Assembly: GCF_001647675.1 (NCBI RefSeq)
Contig: NZ_CP015594.1
Location: 2,666,001 to 2,730,000 of the forward strand
Reading direction: 5' to 3'
Length of the DNA: 64,000 nucleotides
DNA from: Acinetobacter sp. NCu2D-2
Lineage (GTDB): Bacteria > Pseudomonadota > Gammaproteobacteria > Pseudomonadales > Moraxellaceae
Shown here one piece after another: positions 54,166 to 63,517 of the stretch. The notes beneath the pieces are model-generated. The model did no database searches. It had not been told where the DNA came from and saw nothing but the letters and a program-made list of their open reading frames with translations. Positions within the stretch are counted from its first letter, which is position 1; each line of letters opens with the position of its first letter. The translations under genes were made by a program, and so were the position numbers.

Positions 54166-54714
54166 TTATTGTGATGTCATAGGTGGTTGCAATACTTCAC
54201 CACGTGGACCTACACCATATTTTTGACCTAATGATTGCAAGATTAAACGGGCATCAAAAGCATCATCAGGTTGTTTTTTTTCTTTAAAACATTGAATGGT
54301 ATAAGAAACTTGAGCAGGTTCCAAGGTTACTGTGTACGGCGCTTCATAAAAAGGATTTGACCAATAATAAGGTGATCTTCGGTACATACCATATGGCGGG
54401 AAATTGTTTTGTGGATAGACAATTGCTTGTCGCGCAGGTTTTTGCGCTTGATTGCTTGGATCATCTATCACTTTAAAAAATTGGAATCCATTTTGTACGG
54501 TAATTTGCGCTGACTTTAATAATGCAATTTCTTCGGCAGTGCCCAGGCTCATATTTGGTCGTGCTGTAAAACTGACCCGATAACTGTTTTGATTCAGGGG
54601 TGTTGCAGTAAATTGACCAAGTTGATCAAAAGTTAAGGGTTTTGTTGGCGTAGAAGCACATCCTGACAAACCGATTAGGGCTGCAGTGCAAAGCCCTAGC
54701 ATCACTTTTTTCAT
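54166..54714 (-). CDS. Lipoprotein, CC0125/CC1285 family
   Basis: A 182-residue lipoprotein with lipobox LSGC (residue 19). The mature domain has SYRVSFTARPNMSLGTAEEIALLKSAQITVQNGFQFFKVID and YTIQCFKEKKQPDDAFDARLILQSL, the pattern of the CC0125/CC1285 lipoprotein family. A proline, tyrosine and asparagine-rich insert (NNFPPYGMYRRSPYYWSNPFYEAPY) lies in the middle. The function is unknown. It probably shares a transcript with the DUF924 and DUF445 genes. Confidence 0.78.
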   Translation of the reverse strand: MKKVMLGLCTAALIGLSGCASTPTKPLTFDQLGQFTATPLNQNSYRVSFTARPNMSLGTAEEIALLKSAQITVQNGFQFFKVIDDPSNQAQKPARQAIVYPQNNFPPYGMYRRSPYYWSNPFYEAPYTVTLEPAQVSYTIQCFKEKKQPDDAFDARLILQSLGQKYGVGPRGEVLQPPMTSQ

Positions 54715-54757
54715 CTGATGTCTCCTTTAAATGATAAATCTCATGGCATTAAATTTG

Positions 54758-55297
54758 TTAAAAACTACTGTTGGGTTGTTTGAGAAACTCAATTTCATCA
54801 GGTGTGGACTCGCGTCCTAAAATAGCATTACGGTGTGGGTAACGACCAAAGCGATCAATAATCACCTTATGCTTTTTCTCAAACTCTAAATTGGTTTCAT
54901 TGCCCAATCGTTGAAATAGTTTTAACGCGAACTCATGAATGAGTTTGGACTCACTATGCATAAAGGGCATATATAAAAATGAGCGTTGCTCAGGACTGAG
55001 TTGCTGATCGAGCTTTAAACTAATTGCTTCTTGTGCCAAAGCTAAAGCCAGTCCATCTTGTGCAAAGGCTTGAGCGGTATCTCGATAGATATTTCTTGAA
55101 AATTGATCAAGCACGATGATCTCAGCCAAGCGTCCTTCAGCGCTTTTACGCCATGACCATAACTCGGCTTGTGCTGCTTGAGCCAAGACTTGACCAAATT
55201 GTGATGTAAGTTTTTGGTCGAATTCTATGCTCTTGGCAAACCAATGAGGTTCAGTTTCAGTGCTAAACCAAAATTTTAAAATATCTTCATAATTCAT
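54758..55297 (-). CDS. DUF924 family protein
   Basis: A 179-residue soluble protein with the family pattern ILKFWFSTETEPHWFAKSIEFDQKL, EGRLAEIIVLDQFSRNIYRDTAQAFAQD, YMPFMHSES and FGRYPHRNAILGRESTPDEIEFL. The fold is TPR-like helical. The function is unknown; relatives are widespread single genes. It is divergent from gshA. Confidence 0.9.
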   Translation of the reverse strand: MNYEDILKFWFSTETEPHWFAKSIEFDQKLTSQFGQVLAQAAQAELWSWRKSAEGRLAEIIVLDQFSRNIYRDTAQAFAQDGLALALAQEAISLKLDQQLSPEQRSFLYMPFMHSESKLIHEFALKLFQRLGNETNLEFEKKHKVIIDRFGRYPHRNAILGRESTPDEIEFLKQPNSSF

Positions 55298-55508
55298 AAT
55301 GGTTACAACTTGTTAGCATTTATTTGTTAATAAAATCACAAATTTCACATGTCTTATAGAGAAAGATTGTGTTAAAAATTTGCCAAATTAAAAGTCGATG
55401 ATTTGCTTGAAATCTAGACAGCGTGTCATGTCTGACTGCGAAATCAAGTTATACTCATATAAACTGATGATTTTATTTTAATAGTGTATCCCATTAAGCG
55501 AGATTGTA

Positions 55509-57086
55509 ATGAGTCAACTGGAATCGACCACTCAAGATGTATTGCCAAATTGGGTAGATTCGTCGCTCCTGAAAGGAATGCTGCGCGGTATTGAACGAGA
55601 AAGCCTGCGTATGCAAAGCAACGGTTTTCTATCGCAATCGCAACATCCTAAAAGTTTAGGTTCTGCACTGACTCATCCACATATCACGACGGACTATTCT
55701 GAAGCGTTGATGGAGTTTATTACTCCGCCAAAAGACAGCATTAAAAAAGCACTCGATTACTTAATGGATATCCATGCTGTTGCCAATCAGCATCTAGAAA
55801 ATGACGAAAAACTTTGGCCTATGTCGATGCCATGTATGCTCGATAGCAGTGATGATCGTATTCCATTGGCACAATATGGCACATCCAATATCGGTCTATT
55901 TAAGACCTTATATCGTCGTGGTTTAGGGGTTCGTTATGGTCGCCGTATGCAGACCATTTCAGGGGTACATTATAATTTATCGTTCCCAGATGAACTCTTT
56001 GAAGCGCTGCAAGCTCAAGAACAAGATAAAAAATTAAAAGCACTGAGCCTGCAAGATTATCGTAGCGAACGCTATATGGGCTTAATTCGAAACTTTATTC
56101 GTTTAACGCCATTGGTGATGTTCTTGATCGGAGCGAGTCCTGCAGTATGCCAATGCTTTATGGTTGGTCGTGACCATCATCTACTACCATTGGTGAAAGG
56201 CACGCTTTATTCGCCGTATGCGACTGCACTGCGTATGGGACGTTTTGGTTATCAAAACTCAGCGCAAAAACAATTGGGCATTCATTACAACAATCTGAAA
56301 GATTATTTAAAAGGTTTGCAAAAAGCGGTGAAAACCTCTTATAAACCATTTAAACATTTAGGTCTAAAAGATCAAAACGGTGAGCCGATTCAGATTAATG
56401 ACCACGTACTGCAGATTGAAAATGAGTACTACAGTCTAGTACGTCCAAAACAAGTGCCGCAGGCAGGGGAAACACCATCTCAAGCGCTTGCAAATCGCGG
56501 TATCGGTTATGTTGAGCTTCGTGCGGTAGACGTGAACCCATATAGCCCGATTGGGATTAATGAAGACACGGCGGGTTTCTTAGAAATCGTGGCGCTGTAT
56601 TGTTTATTGCAAGACAGTCCTGCATTACTCAGTGATGAGCAAGATGTGATTGAGCAAAACCAAGCGGAAGTCGTCAACCGTGGTCGCGCACCTAATGTTG
56701 AAATGATTGAAAATGGTCAGTCTTATCCAATTGAAGATTGGTGTGCCATGTATTTAAAACGTATGCAGCCTTTAGCTAAACTTTTGGATGCGACATACGA
56801 GACAGACCTCTATGCAAATGCATTAAATACCATGCAAACCCGCGTAGATGAAGTGGATGCCACTTTGTCAGCCTTAATGGTGGGTGATACACGTGAACAT
56901 GGTGGTATGTGGCATTTTGGACAAATGTTGGCACAACAACATACTGCAGTATATGCTCAGCATCAGTTGAGTGCTGAAACAGCCGCGTATTTCAAACAGG
57001 CTGCTAAAGCATCTATTCAACAGCAACAACAACTTGAGCAAGATCAAAGCATCAGTTTTGAAGAATACTTAGCTCAATTCCAATAA
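55509..57086 (+). CDS. gshA: Glutamate-cysteine ligase
   Basis: A 525-residue type 1 enzyme for the first step of glutathione synthesis. Family marks are LRGIERESLRMQSNGFLSQSQHPKSLGSALTHPHITTDYSEALMEFITPP, the ATP and metal-binding GVRYGRRMQTISGVHYNLSFP, RGIGYVELRAVDVNPYSPIGI and the C-terminal half. It lies next to dsbB on the same strand, 21 bases apart. Its redox role fits that neighbour. Confidence 0.96.
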   Translation: MSQLESTTQDVLPNWVDSSLLKGMLRGIERESLRMQSNGFLSQSQHPKSLGSALTHPHITTDYSEALMEFITPPKDSIKKALDYLMDIHAVANQHLENDEKLWPMSMPCMLDSSDDRIPLAQYGTSNIGLFKTLYRRGLGVRYGRRMQTISGVHYNLSFPDELFEALQAQEQDKKLKALSLQDYRSERYMGLIRNFIRLTPLVMFLIGASPAVCQCFMVGRDHHLLPLVKGTLYSPYATALRMGRFGYQNSAQKQLGIHYNNLKDYLKGLQKAVKTSYKPFKHLGLKDQNGEPIQINDHVLQIENEYYSLVRPKQVPQAGETPSQALANRGIGYVELRAVDVNPYSPIGINEDTAGFLEIVALYCLLQDSPALLSDEQDVIEQNQAEVVNRGRAPNVEMIENGQSYPIEDWCAMYLKRMQPLAKLLDATYETDLYANALNTMQTRVDEVDATLSALMVGDTREHGGMWHFGQMLAQQHTAVYAQHQLSAETAAYFKQAAKASIQQQQQLEQDQSISFEEYLAQFQ

Positions 57087-57107
57087 AAAAATATTTGAGG
57101 ATTTCGC

Positions 57108-57635
57108 ATGCGAGCAGGCTATCGCTTTGTCAGTGCTGCACTATTTTTAGCGTCTGTGCTTGGAATGGCATTCGCTTTGTTTTTAGAACATGTGCAAGGT
57201 TTAGAGCCTTGCCCATTGTGTATTTTTCAGCGTATTGGATTGATTGGTTTAGGCATTATTTCCTTAGTGGCATTGCTGCATCATCCAAAATCCAATATCG
57301 GCAAACGTATTTATGCATTGCTCGCAAGTTTAAGTATTCTATGGTCAGCAGGTGTGGCTGCACGTCATGTTTGGCTGCAAAACTTACCACCGGATAAAGT
57401 ACCAAGCTGTGGTCCTGGTCTGGAATACTGGGTGGAAACCTTGCCGATGAAAGCTGTGTTTGAGCAAGTGCTGACCGGTTCAGGCGAATGTGCAAAAGTG
57501 GATTGGACCTTCCTGGGGCAGTCGCTACCTGTATGGTCGTTGATCTTCTTTAGCATTTTATTCATTGTGTGCTTATGGCAGCTATTCCGCCGTTATGAAG
57601 ATGCGCCGGTTCAGCGTCTTCGAGACAAATACTGA
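57108..57635 (+). CDS. dsbB: Disulfide bond formation protein DsbB
   Basis: A 175-residue inner-membrane quinone reductase that re-oxidises DsbA. It has four membrane helices. The first periplasmic cysteine pair is CPLC (C35, C38) and the second pair is C101 and C128. It has GAGGAT upstream. Its terminator has been split by IS4 copy 2. Confidence 0.96.
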   Translation: MRAGYRFVSAALFLASVLGMAFALFLEHVQGLEPCPLCIFQRIGLIGLGIISLVALLHHPKSNIGKRIYALLASLSILWSAGVAARHVWLQNLPPDKVPSCGPGLEYWVETLPMKAVFEQVLTGSGECAKVDWTFLGQSLPVWSLIFFSILFIVCLWQLFRRYEDAPVQRLRDKY

Positions 57636-57648
57636 TACAAAAAAAGCC

Positions 57649-57658
57649 CTCATATGAG
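57649..57658. repeat. Left target duplication of IS4 copy 2
   Basis: CTCATATGAG, repeated at 59048-59057. With flanking GCC and GGC it restores a terminator stem, GCCCTCATATGAGGGC, between A and T runs. Confidence 0.9.
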
Positions 57659-57697
57659 TAATGCCAGTCAGTTAAGCAAAAAAAGTTAAAATACTGT

Positions 57698-57727
57698 AAA
57701 AAGAGCGTATGTAAATACGCTCTTTTT
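57698..57727 (+). terminator. Terminator inside the left end of IS4 copy 2
   Basis: Same hairpin as in copy 1 (GAGCGTAT/ATACGCTC, T run), abutting the transposase ATG at 57730. It would end dsbB transcription. Confidence 0.85.
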
Positions 57728-57729
57728 TT

Positions 57730-59034
57730 ATGAATTTATCTCAGAATTTAGATTTAACATTAAAACAAACCCTACCTTCACTTTCACAATTCAGTGAATT
57801 GATTGATTTAAACTGGATTGAAGATTGCTTAAACCAAACAGGTAAAGCATCAATTCGAAAAAGAAAACTGCCTGCTGAACATGTTGTTTGGCTGGTAATC
57901 GGACTTGCTCTATTTCGAAATCAACCGATTTGGTATGTGGTTCAACAATTGCAACTTGTTTTCGGTACGGCAGAATACTGTGTACCGAGTGCATCCGTAC
58001 AAGCAAGACAGCGCTTAGGCTTAGAGCCCATGAGTGCTTTATTTTCGACATTAAGTCAGGCATGGTTTAAAGACTCACAACAACAATATAGCAACTTTCA
58101 CGGTCTATGCGTTTGTGCTGTAGATGGTGTGGTTTGGTCTATGCCTCATACAGAAGAAAACTTTAAGCACTTTGGTTCATCCAAAGGCAAAACAGCAGCT
58201 ACCCCTTACCCACAAGTCAGAGCGACTTGCCTGGTGAATACCAATACACATGAAATGATTGATGCCCAAATTGGCAGTATGGATCAAGGTGAATTAACCT
58301 TAGCCAGTCAATTAAAAGCACCAGTTCGCAGTATTACCCTATTTGATCGTGCTTACTTCTCTGCTGATTTTTTAGTGAGTTGGCAATCTCAGGCAGAAGA
58401 GAGTCATTGGTTGATGCGAGCAAAGGACAACCTGCGTTATGAAGTGATTCATCATAATGCGGCCCATGACTTTCAGATCAAAATGCCTGTTTCAGCAAGA
58501 GCAAAAAAGATAAATCCGTCATTGGGTGACTATTGGGAAGCACGTTTAATTGAAGTTGAATATGCAGGAAAAATAAGACGTTACATTACATCATTAACAG
58601 ATTCTGAAGTTTATCCATTCAAAGACCTTGCAATGCTTTATATCCAGCGTTGGGAAATAGAAATGTGTTATCGGGAAATTAAAAGTGATTTACAGGATGC
58701 AAGAATTTTAAGAAGCAAACAACCTGATTTGGTCTATCAAGAATTGTGGGGGGTATTTATTGCTTATAATATCTTAAGAAGACAGATGAGGTTTATCGCT
58801 GAACATGCAAAGGTGAGTCCTTTAAGGATCAGTTTCCATATTGCATCTATGAGTATTATCAATATCTTAAGGCACACACCTTTAGAATCAGCAGGAAATC
58901 TACCCAAACATTTAGCACAATTATTTGAACAATCTAAAATATTTGTATTACCTGAAAAAAGGCAAAGGCAATGTCCGCGAGTAGTGAAAATTAAAGCACA
59001 AAAATATCCAAGAAAATGCCAGTCAATTTCTTAA
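57730..59034 (+). CDS. IS4-family transposase (intact)
   Basis: A 434-residue DDE transposase. It has the N-terminal IS4 domain (LDLTLKQTLPSLSQFSELIDLNWIEDCLNQTGKASIRKRKLPAEHVVWLVIGLALFR), the catalytic D122 (CAVDG), D196 (LFDRAYFS) and E301 within the YREK signature Y-x2-R-x3-E-x6-K at 294-308. The similarity of its first residues to the start of E. coli IS4 transposase supports the ATG, which has no ribosome site because a terminator precedes it. Translation may be weak by design. The stop codon lies in the loop of the right-end hairpin. Confidence 0.95.
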   Translation: MNLSQNLDLTLKQTLPSLSQFSELIDLNWIEDCLNQTGKASIRKRKLPAEHVVWLVIGLALFRNQPIWYVVQQLQLVFGTAEYCVPSASVQARQRLGLEPMSALFSTLSQAWFKDSQQQYSNFHGLCVCAVDGVVWSMPHTEENFKHFGSSKGKTAATPYPQVRATCLVNTNTHEMIDAQIGSMDQGELTLASQLKAPVRSITLFDRAYFSADFLVSWQSQAEESHWLMRAKDNLRYEVIHHNAAHDFQIKMPVSARAKKINPSLGDYWEARLIEVEYAGKIRRYITSLTDSEVYPFKDLAMLYIQRWEIEMCYREIKSDLQDARILRSKQPDLVYQELWGVFIAYNILRRQMRFIAEHAKVSPLRISFHIASMSIINILRHTPLESAGNLPKHLAQLFEQSKIFVLPEKRQRQCPRVVKIKAQKYPRKCQSIS

Positions 59035-59046
59035 CTGACTGGCATT
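59015..59046 (-). terminator. Inward-facing hairpin at the right end of IS4 copy 2
   Basis: AATGCCAGTCA (59015-59025) and TGACTGGCATT (59036-59046) pair over 10 bases; on the minus strand TTCTT follows. It can stop transcription entering from the lipase-like gene. The same structure lies at 42355-42386 in copy 1. Confidence 0.6.
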
Positions 59047-59047
59047 A

Positions 59048-59057
59048 CTCATATGAG
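59048..59057. repeat. Right target duplication of IS4 copy 2
   Basis: CTCATATGAG, followed by GGCTTTTTTT, the other half of the terminator of the lipase-like gene. Confidence 0.9.
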
Positions 59058-59065
59058 GGCTTTTT

Positions 59066-60397
59066 TTAGGTTAATGCAATGCCTTCAAGGCTTTCCAAAT
59101 CCATCATATATTCATGGATTTGATCATCGTCTTGATCTTCTGCACTTGGATAGAACCAGCGTGCGATTTGTTCAGCCACACTTGGGTGGTACTGAATATC
59201 AAAATGATTCAATCCATAAAAAATTGCTTTATGAGATTCTGGAATTTTCAGCTCGAAGCGCGGATTAGGATGTTCACCCAAAGCACTTTTCACACTCACC
59301 AAATAATCACCGATGACATTTAAAGTGCGGTTATGCCTATTTTGAAATTCAATCGTACCCGCAACAAGATAGGCATTGATATGAGATGGAATAGGCGCAG
59401 GTTTACGGTTGTCATCCATAAAGCCTATACGCACATCATTGTGCTCCCAGTCATCATCACGCACGCTGCCATGACGTAAATCTAAGATGCCATTACTGCG
59501 GATATTTACCACATGACCGACAATTTTCATAAATGGGAATTGCCCCAGTTTTTCTTGCAGGCTAAAACCGAAACGTTCCAATACAGCCCCATGATGTGGT
59601 GAACCCAAGCACACGATATTATGAACCATAGACACCCATGGATAGACATTTTGCTTGCCGTAAAACAGGGCACTACGTGACACCAATCCACCCATACTGT
59701 GACCAATTAAATCAAAGCCAGTAATTTTAGGATTACGATTCAACAGGTCTTGTAAAGTATTGGCAAGGCTACGCCCATTGGCAGAAATGCGTCGACCTGT
59801 ATTGTAGTTCAGATACAACATGGTGTTGTGATCACGCTGAGATAACAGCTTTTCACCAATGCCTTCATATTTGTTGTTTGACCAATCTAAATGGTTCATA
59901 CACAAGCCATGGACAAAGATGGTCACGCGTCCTGAAAGTTCACCTTTTTGTAGGCTGCCATAATGGTCATACAGACACATCGGTAATGCCATTGGGTTTT
60001 GATCACGCAGCAAGTAATCGCCAATTACACCATTTAAAGCACCCACCAGAAAGTGCAGCGTTGGGGTTAAAGGTTTGTCATGTAATTTTGGAAATTTTTC
60101 GATAATCCCACGTAGACTTGGTGCCACCAACGTATTGCCATAGTGGAAAATCATGTCATAAGACATTTGATACAGCTTGGTGATATAGGGAATATTCTGC
60201 AGCTTCTTAGAGTTTTGTTCACTCAGACCAAACACACTCATCAAAATTTCACGTTGAATGGTCTTGATCAGCTCTTGTACTACATCACTAAAACGCATGG
60301 TGACCAGCTGTGCCAAGCCTTCAAGCACATCGGCCTGACTCGGAGGTGTACGGTCCCATTTACAATAGGTTTCATGCAACGGAGTTAAGCTTGGCAT
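59066..60397 (-). CDS. Alpha/beta hydrolase, lipase-like
   Basis: A 443-residue hydrolase without signal peptide. The nucleophile elbow GHSMGG (FDLIGHSMGGLVSRSALFYG) lies near residue 233 and the oxyanion part is VTIFVHGLCMNHLDW. The C-terminal histidine is probably in NHFDIQYHPSVAEQIARWFYP, where NHFDI is a common site. The N-terminal 150 residues are helical and family-specific. It is likely an esterase or lipase of the PGAP1/triacylglycerol lipase kind; the substrate is unknown. It is a single gene, convergent with dsbB and IS4 copy 2. Confidence 0.78.
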   Translation of the reverse strand: MPSLTPLHETYCKWDRTPPSQADVLEGLAQLVTMRFSDVVQELIKTIQREILMSVFGLSEQNSKKLQNIPYITKLYQMSYDMIFHYGNTLVAPSLRGIIEKFPKLHDKPLTPTLHFLVGALNGVIGDYLLRDQNPMALPMCLYDHYGSLQKGELSGRVTIFVHGLCMNHLDWSNNKYEGIGEKLLSQRDHNTMLYLNYNTGRRISANGRSLANTLQDLLNRNPKITGFDLIGHSMGGLVSRSALFYGKQNVYPWVSMVHNIVCLGSPHHGAVLERFGFSLQEKLGQFPFMKIVGHVVNIRSNGILDLRHGSVRDDDWEHNDVRIGFMDDNRKPAPIPSHINAYLVAGTIEFQNRHNRTLNVIGDYLVSVKSALGEHPNPRFELKIPESHKAIFYGLNHFDIQYHPSVAEQIARWFYPSAEDQDDDQIHEYMMDLESLEGIALT

Positions 60398-60648
60398 CTG
60401 ATCCTATCCCTCAAATGAATGCGCGAACAGACATCTTTCTTTTTAAGGCGCTTCGCGGTATAAATTCTTTTATCTTCGATATTTAATGAAATGCATGTTC
60501 GAATGCTTTTAAAATACCGATGATTGCGACATTGCACGGTTTTTTTTGTCTAACAATGTCACCATTAAAACAAATTAATTAATGTGACCCATGTCTCATA
60601 TATAAGATAAAAAATGGTCAAATTCTATACTTTTTTGTTAATTAGCAG

Positions 60649-61242
60649 ATGAATGTCATATATCTACATGGCTTTAATAGCAGTGCGCTGTCTGTAAAAG
60701 GTCAGTTGTTAAAAAAATATTGTGAGCATAATCATGATATTAAAGTTCATTTGCCCGATTTAAATATGTCGCCTAAAGCTGCGATTCAACAGGTTTCACA
60801 GCTCATCGAATCGATGAATGACGTGGCTTTAGTCGGAAGTAGTTTAGGTGGATTTTATGCGACACATTTGGTCGCAAAGCATCATGTGCCTGCTGTTTTG
60901 ATTAATCCAGCTGTGCGACCATGGCAGTTGTTTCGAGAATTATTTGATGTGGTTTTACCTTATCAGGTACATCCAAATTGGTCCTTGGATGAAACAGATC
61001 TTGAACAACTCGAAGCATTGGCACTGCCAACTGCACAAGATGCAGACAAAATTTTGGTCTTGTTACAACAAGGCGATGAAGTTTTGGATTATCGTGATGC
61101 ACAACGCTATTATAGTGCTGCTCATCCACCTGCGAGAATCATAACGGAAGCCTATGGTTCACATGGTATGGATGATTTTGCGGATAAAATTCCGTTGGTC
61201 TTACAGTTTTTATTGGACTGCATAAAAAAGGAAACCGAATAA
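60649..61242 (+). CDS. yqiA: YqiA/YcfP-family esterase
   Basis: A 197-residue alpha/beta hydrolase: MNVIYLHGFNSSALSVKGQLL at the N-terminus, nucleophile elbow VGSSLGGFYATHLV near residue 66, INPAVRPW, and acid-base residues near QGDEVLDYRDA and GSHGMDDFAD. It sits one base before parE, as yqiA-parE in E. coli. It is probably an acyl esterase; its link to topoisomerase IV is unknown. A -10-like TCTATACT lies about 25 bases before the ATG. Confidence 0.9.
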   Translation: MNVIYLHGFNSSALSVKGQLLKKYCEHNHDIKVHLPDLNMSPKAAIQQVSQLIESMNDVALVGSSLGGFYATHLVAKHHVPAVLINPAVRPWQLFRELFDVVLPYQVHPNWSLDETDLEQLEALALPTAQDADKILVLLQQGDEVLDYRDAQRYYSAAHPPARIITEAYGSHGMDDFADKIPLVLQFLLDCIKKETE

Positions 61243-61243
61243 C

Positions 61244-63124
61244 GTGTCTCAATATACGGCTCAATCTCTTGAAGTTTTATCAGGTCTGGATCCGGTACGT
61301 CGTCGTCCGGGTATGTATACCGATACCACTCGTCCGAACCATTTGGCGCAGGAAGTGATTGATAATGCTGTCGATGAGGCACTTGCAGGGCATGCCAACA
61401 AAATTACCGTCACGGTGTATAAAGATGGCTCATTGTCTGTGGAAGACAACGGTCGTGGTATGCCAGTCGATATTCACCCTGAATATGGACAAAGCGGTAT
61501 CGAAATTATTCTGACTAAGCTGCATGCCGGTGGTAAGTTTAGTACCGATAACTACCAATTCTCAGGTGGTTTGCATGGCGTAGGTATTTCGGTTGTCAAC
61601 GCATTATCGACACGTGTTGAAGTCGCGGTACAGCGTCAGGGTAACCTTTATAAAATGGCCTTTGAACACGGTGAACCGACAGGGCCACTTGAAGTGTTGG
61701 AAGGCAAATGCGCCAAACGAGCAACTGGTACTACCGTACAATTCTGGCCAGAAGCAAAATATTTCGATTCACCGAAATTCGCACTGAAAGCCCTTAAACA
61801 TAATTTAAAAGCTAAAGCCGTACTTGCAGCGGGTCTACAAATTAACTATGTCGATCAAATCAATGATGAGAAGATCACATGGCAGTTTGAAAATGGTCTG
61901 GTTGACTATTTGATGGATGAACTCCAAGACCGTGAAATTATTCCTGCGCCTGCTTTTGTCGCAACCGGTGAAGCAGAGCGTGCCAGCGCTGAGTTTGCCA
62001 TTTGTTGGAATGTCGAAGGCGGTGAAAGTATTCAAGAATCCTATGTGAACTTGATTCCAACTGCGCAAGGCGGTACACATGTCAACGGTTTACGTTCGGG
62101 CGTGACCGATGCGATGCGTGAGTTCTGCGAATTACGTAATTTATTGCCACGTAATATGAAACTCTCAGCAGAAGATGTCTGGGATGGCGTGAACTATATC
62201 TTGTCACTCAAATTCCAGGAACCGCAATTCTCAGGTCAAACCAAAGAACGTCTTTCAAGTCGTGAAGCCTCAGGCATTGTTCAAAATATTGCTAAAGATG
62301 CCTTTGCACTGTGGCTGAATCAAAATTCTGACATTGCCATGCAATTGGCAGAAATGGCAATTTCCAAAGCGGGTCGACGTTTAAAAGCAGCGAAAAAAGT
62401 AGAACGTAAAAAGATTGTTGCAGGGCCAACCTTACCGGGTAAATTGTCAGATTGCGTCGGGCATGAGCTGGATCAATCTGAACTGTTTATTGTGGAAGGG
62501 GATTCTGCGGGTGGTTCGGCAAAACAAGCGCGTGATAAAAACTTCCAAGCGATTATGCCGATTCGCGGTAAGATTTTAAACACGTGGGAAGTCTCTTCAG
62601 ATGAAGTTTTAGCTTCTCAGGAAGTGCATAACATTGCGATTGCGATTGGTGTCGATCCAGGTTCAGATGATTTATCAGAACTGCGTTACGGCAAAATCTG
62701 TATTCTTGCCGATGCCGATTCGGATGGTCTGCATATTGCGACCTTGCTGTGTGCGTTATTCGTGAAACATTTCCCTGCGTTGGTTGAGGAAGGGCATTTG
62801 TTCGTGGCGATGCCACCGTTATTCCGTATCGATGACAACAAAGATGTCCATTACGCATTGGATGAAGACGAACTAAATGGCATTTTGAAAAAATGTAAAA
62901 CCAAAAATCCGCAAATCACACGATTTAAAGGTTTAGGTGAAATGAATGCCAGTCAACTGCGTGAAACTACACTTGATCCAAATACCCGCCGTCTTGTACA
63001 GCTCGATTTAGACGACTTGCAATTTACTTCAGGTTTATTGGATAAGTTACTTGCGAAAAAACGTGCCAGCGATCGTAAAGACTGGTTAGAGCAAAAAGGT
63101 AATTTGGCCGATTTAGTGGTTTAA
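61244..63124 (+). CDS. parE: DNA topoisomerase IV subunit B
   Basis: A 626-residue GHKL-type ATPase subunit that works with ParC to separate daughter chromosomes. The ATP site includes QEVIDNAVDEALAGHA, VEDNGRGMPVD and FSGGLHGVGISVVNALS. The TOPRIM domain includes LFIVEGDSAGGSAKQARDKNFQAIMPIRGKILN and LADADSDGLHIATLL. The start is GTG at 61244, one base after the yqiA stop, which implies coupling. In this family changes near EGDSAGG can affect quinolone response; nothing unusual is evident here. Confidence 0.97.
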   Translation: MSQYTAQSLEVLSGLDPVRRRPGMYTDTTRPNHLAQEVIDNAVDEALAGHANKITVTVYKDGSLSVEDNGRGMPVDIHPEYGQSGIEIILTKLHAGGKFSTDNYQFSGGLHGVGISVVNALSTRVEVAVQRQGNLYKMAFEHGEPTGPLEVLEGKCAKRATGTTVQFWPEAKYFDSPKFALKALKHNLKAKAVLAAGLQINYVDQINDEKITWQFENGLVDYLMDELQDREIIPAPAFVATGEAERASAEFAICWNVEGGESIQESYVNLIPTAQGGTHVNGLRSGVTDAMREFCELRNLLPRNMKLSAEDVWDGVNYILSLKFQEPQFSGQTKERLSSREASGIVQNIAKDAFALWLNQNSDIAMQLAEMAISKAGRRLKAAKKVERKKIVAGPTLPGKLSDCVGHELDQSELFIVEGDSAGGSAKQARDKNFQAIMPIRGKILNTWEVSSDEVLASQEVHNIAIAIGVDPGSDDLSELRYGKICILADADSDGLHIATLLCALFVKHFPALVEEGHLFVAMPPLFRIDDNKDVHYALDEDELNGILKKCKTKNPQITRFKGLGEMNASQLRETTLDPNTRRLVQLDLDDLQFTSGLLDKLLAKKRASDRKDWLEQKGNLADLVV

Positions 63125-63142
63125 AAGCGTAATGGTTTAGAT

Positions 63143-63171
63143 AAAAAAGCCCGCACAATGCGGGCTTTTTT
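63143..63171. terminator. Bidirectional terminator between parE and fmdB
   Basis: AAAAAAGCCCGCA-CAA-TGCGGGCTTTTTT between convergent genes. Confidence 0.92.
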
Positions 63172-63181
63172 ATATTCAGAA

Positions 63182-63478
63182 TTAGACATCGCATAAAGAA
63201 CAATTTACGCCGCGGCAATTATGTAAAACCGAGCTGCGTGCGCTATTTTTATTGGTGCCCGGACCCTCAACCAGTGGGCCAGCAAGCTGTTCAGCACCAG
63301 AAGATGGTCGCCATTTTGTTTTCATATTAATTTGCTGATGACCTGTAATCATCGGTTTTGCCAAAGTTTGTTGTTTGCAGTATTGGCATTCAATGGTATC
63401 CGTTGAAATGCGTGCAATCGGTACACGTTGTTCAAAAATCCCTTCGCAATGTTCACAGCGGAAATCATATAACGGCAT
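63182..63478 (-). CDS. fmdB: FmdB-type zinc ribbon protein
   Basis: A 98-residue protein of the FmdB/PutA zinc-ribbon family: MPLYDFRCEHCEGIFEQRVPI with CEHC and CQYC as zinc ligands, followed by an unstructured tail ending in a Cys pair (NCRGVNCSLCDV). In Methylophilus FmdB is a regulator encoded with formamidase. The start MPLYDF (63478) is the family's usual start. fmdA lies upstream on the same strand, with a terminator between. Confidence 0.86.
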   Translation of the reverse strand: MPLYDFRCEHCEGIFEQRVPIARISTDTIECQYCKQQTLAKPMITGHQQINMKTKWRPSSGAEQLAGPLVEGPGTNKNSARSSVLHNCRGVNCSLCDV

Positions 63479-63517
63479 TTCTGTACTCCTCAATGACGAA
63501 GGTTTAGAATTAAAAAG

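Larger units (their letters stand above)
57659..59047 (+). mobile_element. IS4-family insertion sequence, copy 2 (intact)
   Basis: A 1389-bp element with perfect 18-bp ends TAATGCCAGTCAGTTAAG and a 10-bp target duplication. Except for one G it appears identical to the copy at 41000. It lies in the terminator between dsbB and the convergent lipase-like gene, in the same orientation as copy 1. Confidence 0.96.

Noticed and set aside
41000..59047. The two IS4 copies as ends of a composite transposon carrying 15 kb
   Set aside because: Each copy has its own matching 10-bp duplication, and the two duplications differ. The DNA between them is core genome (dtd, pncB, psd, argS, gshA). They are independent insertions.
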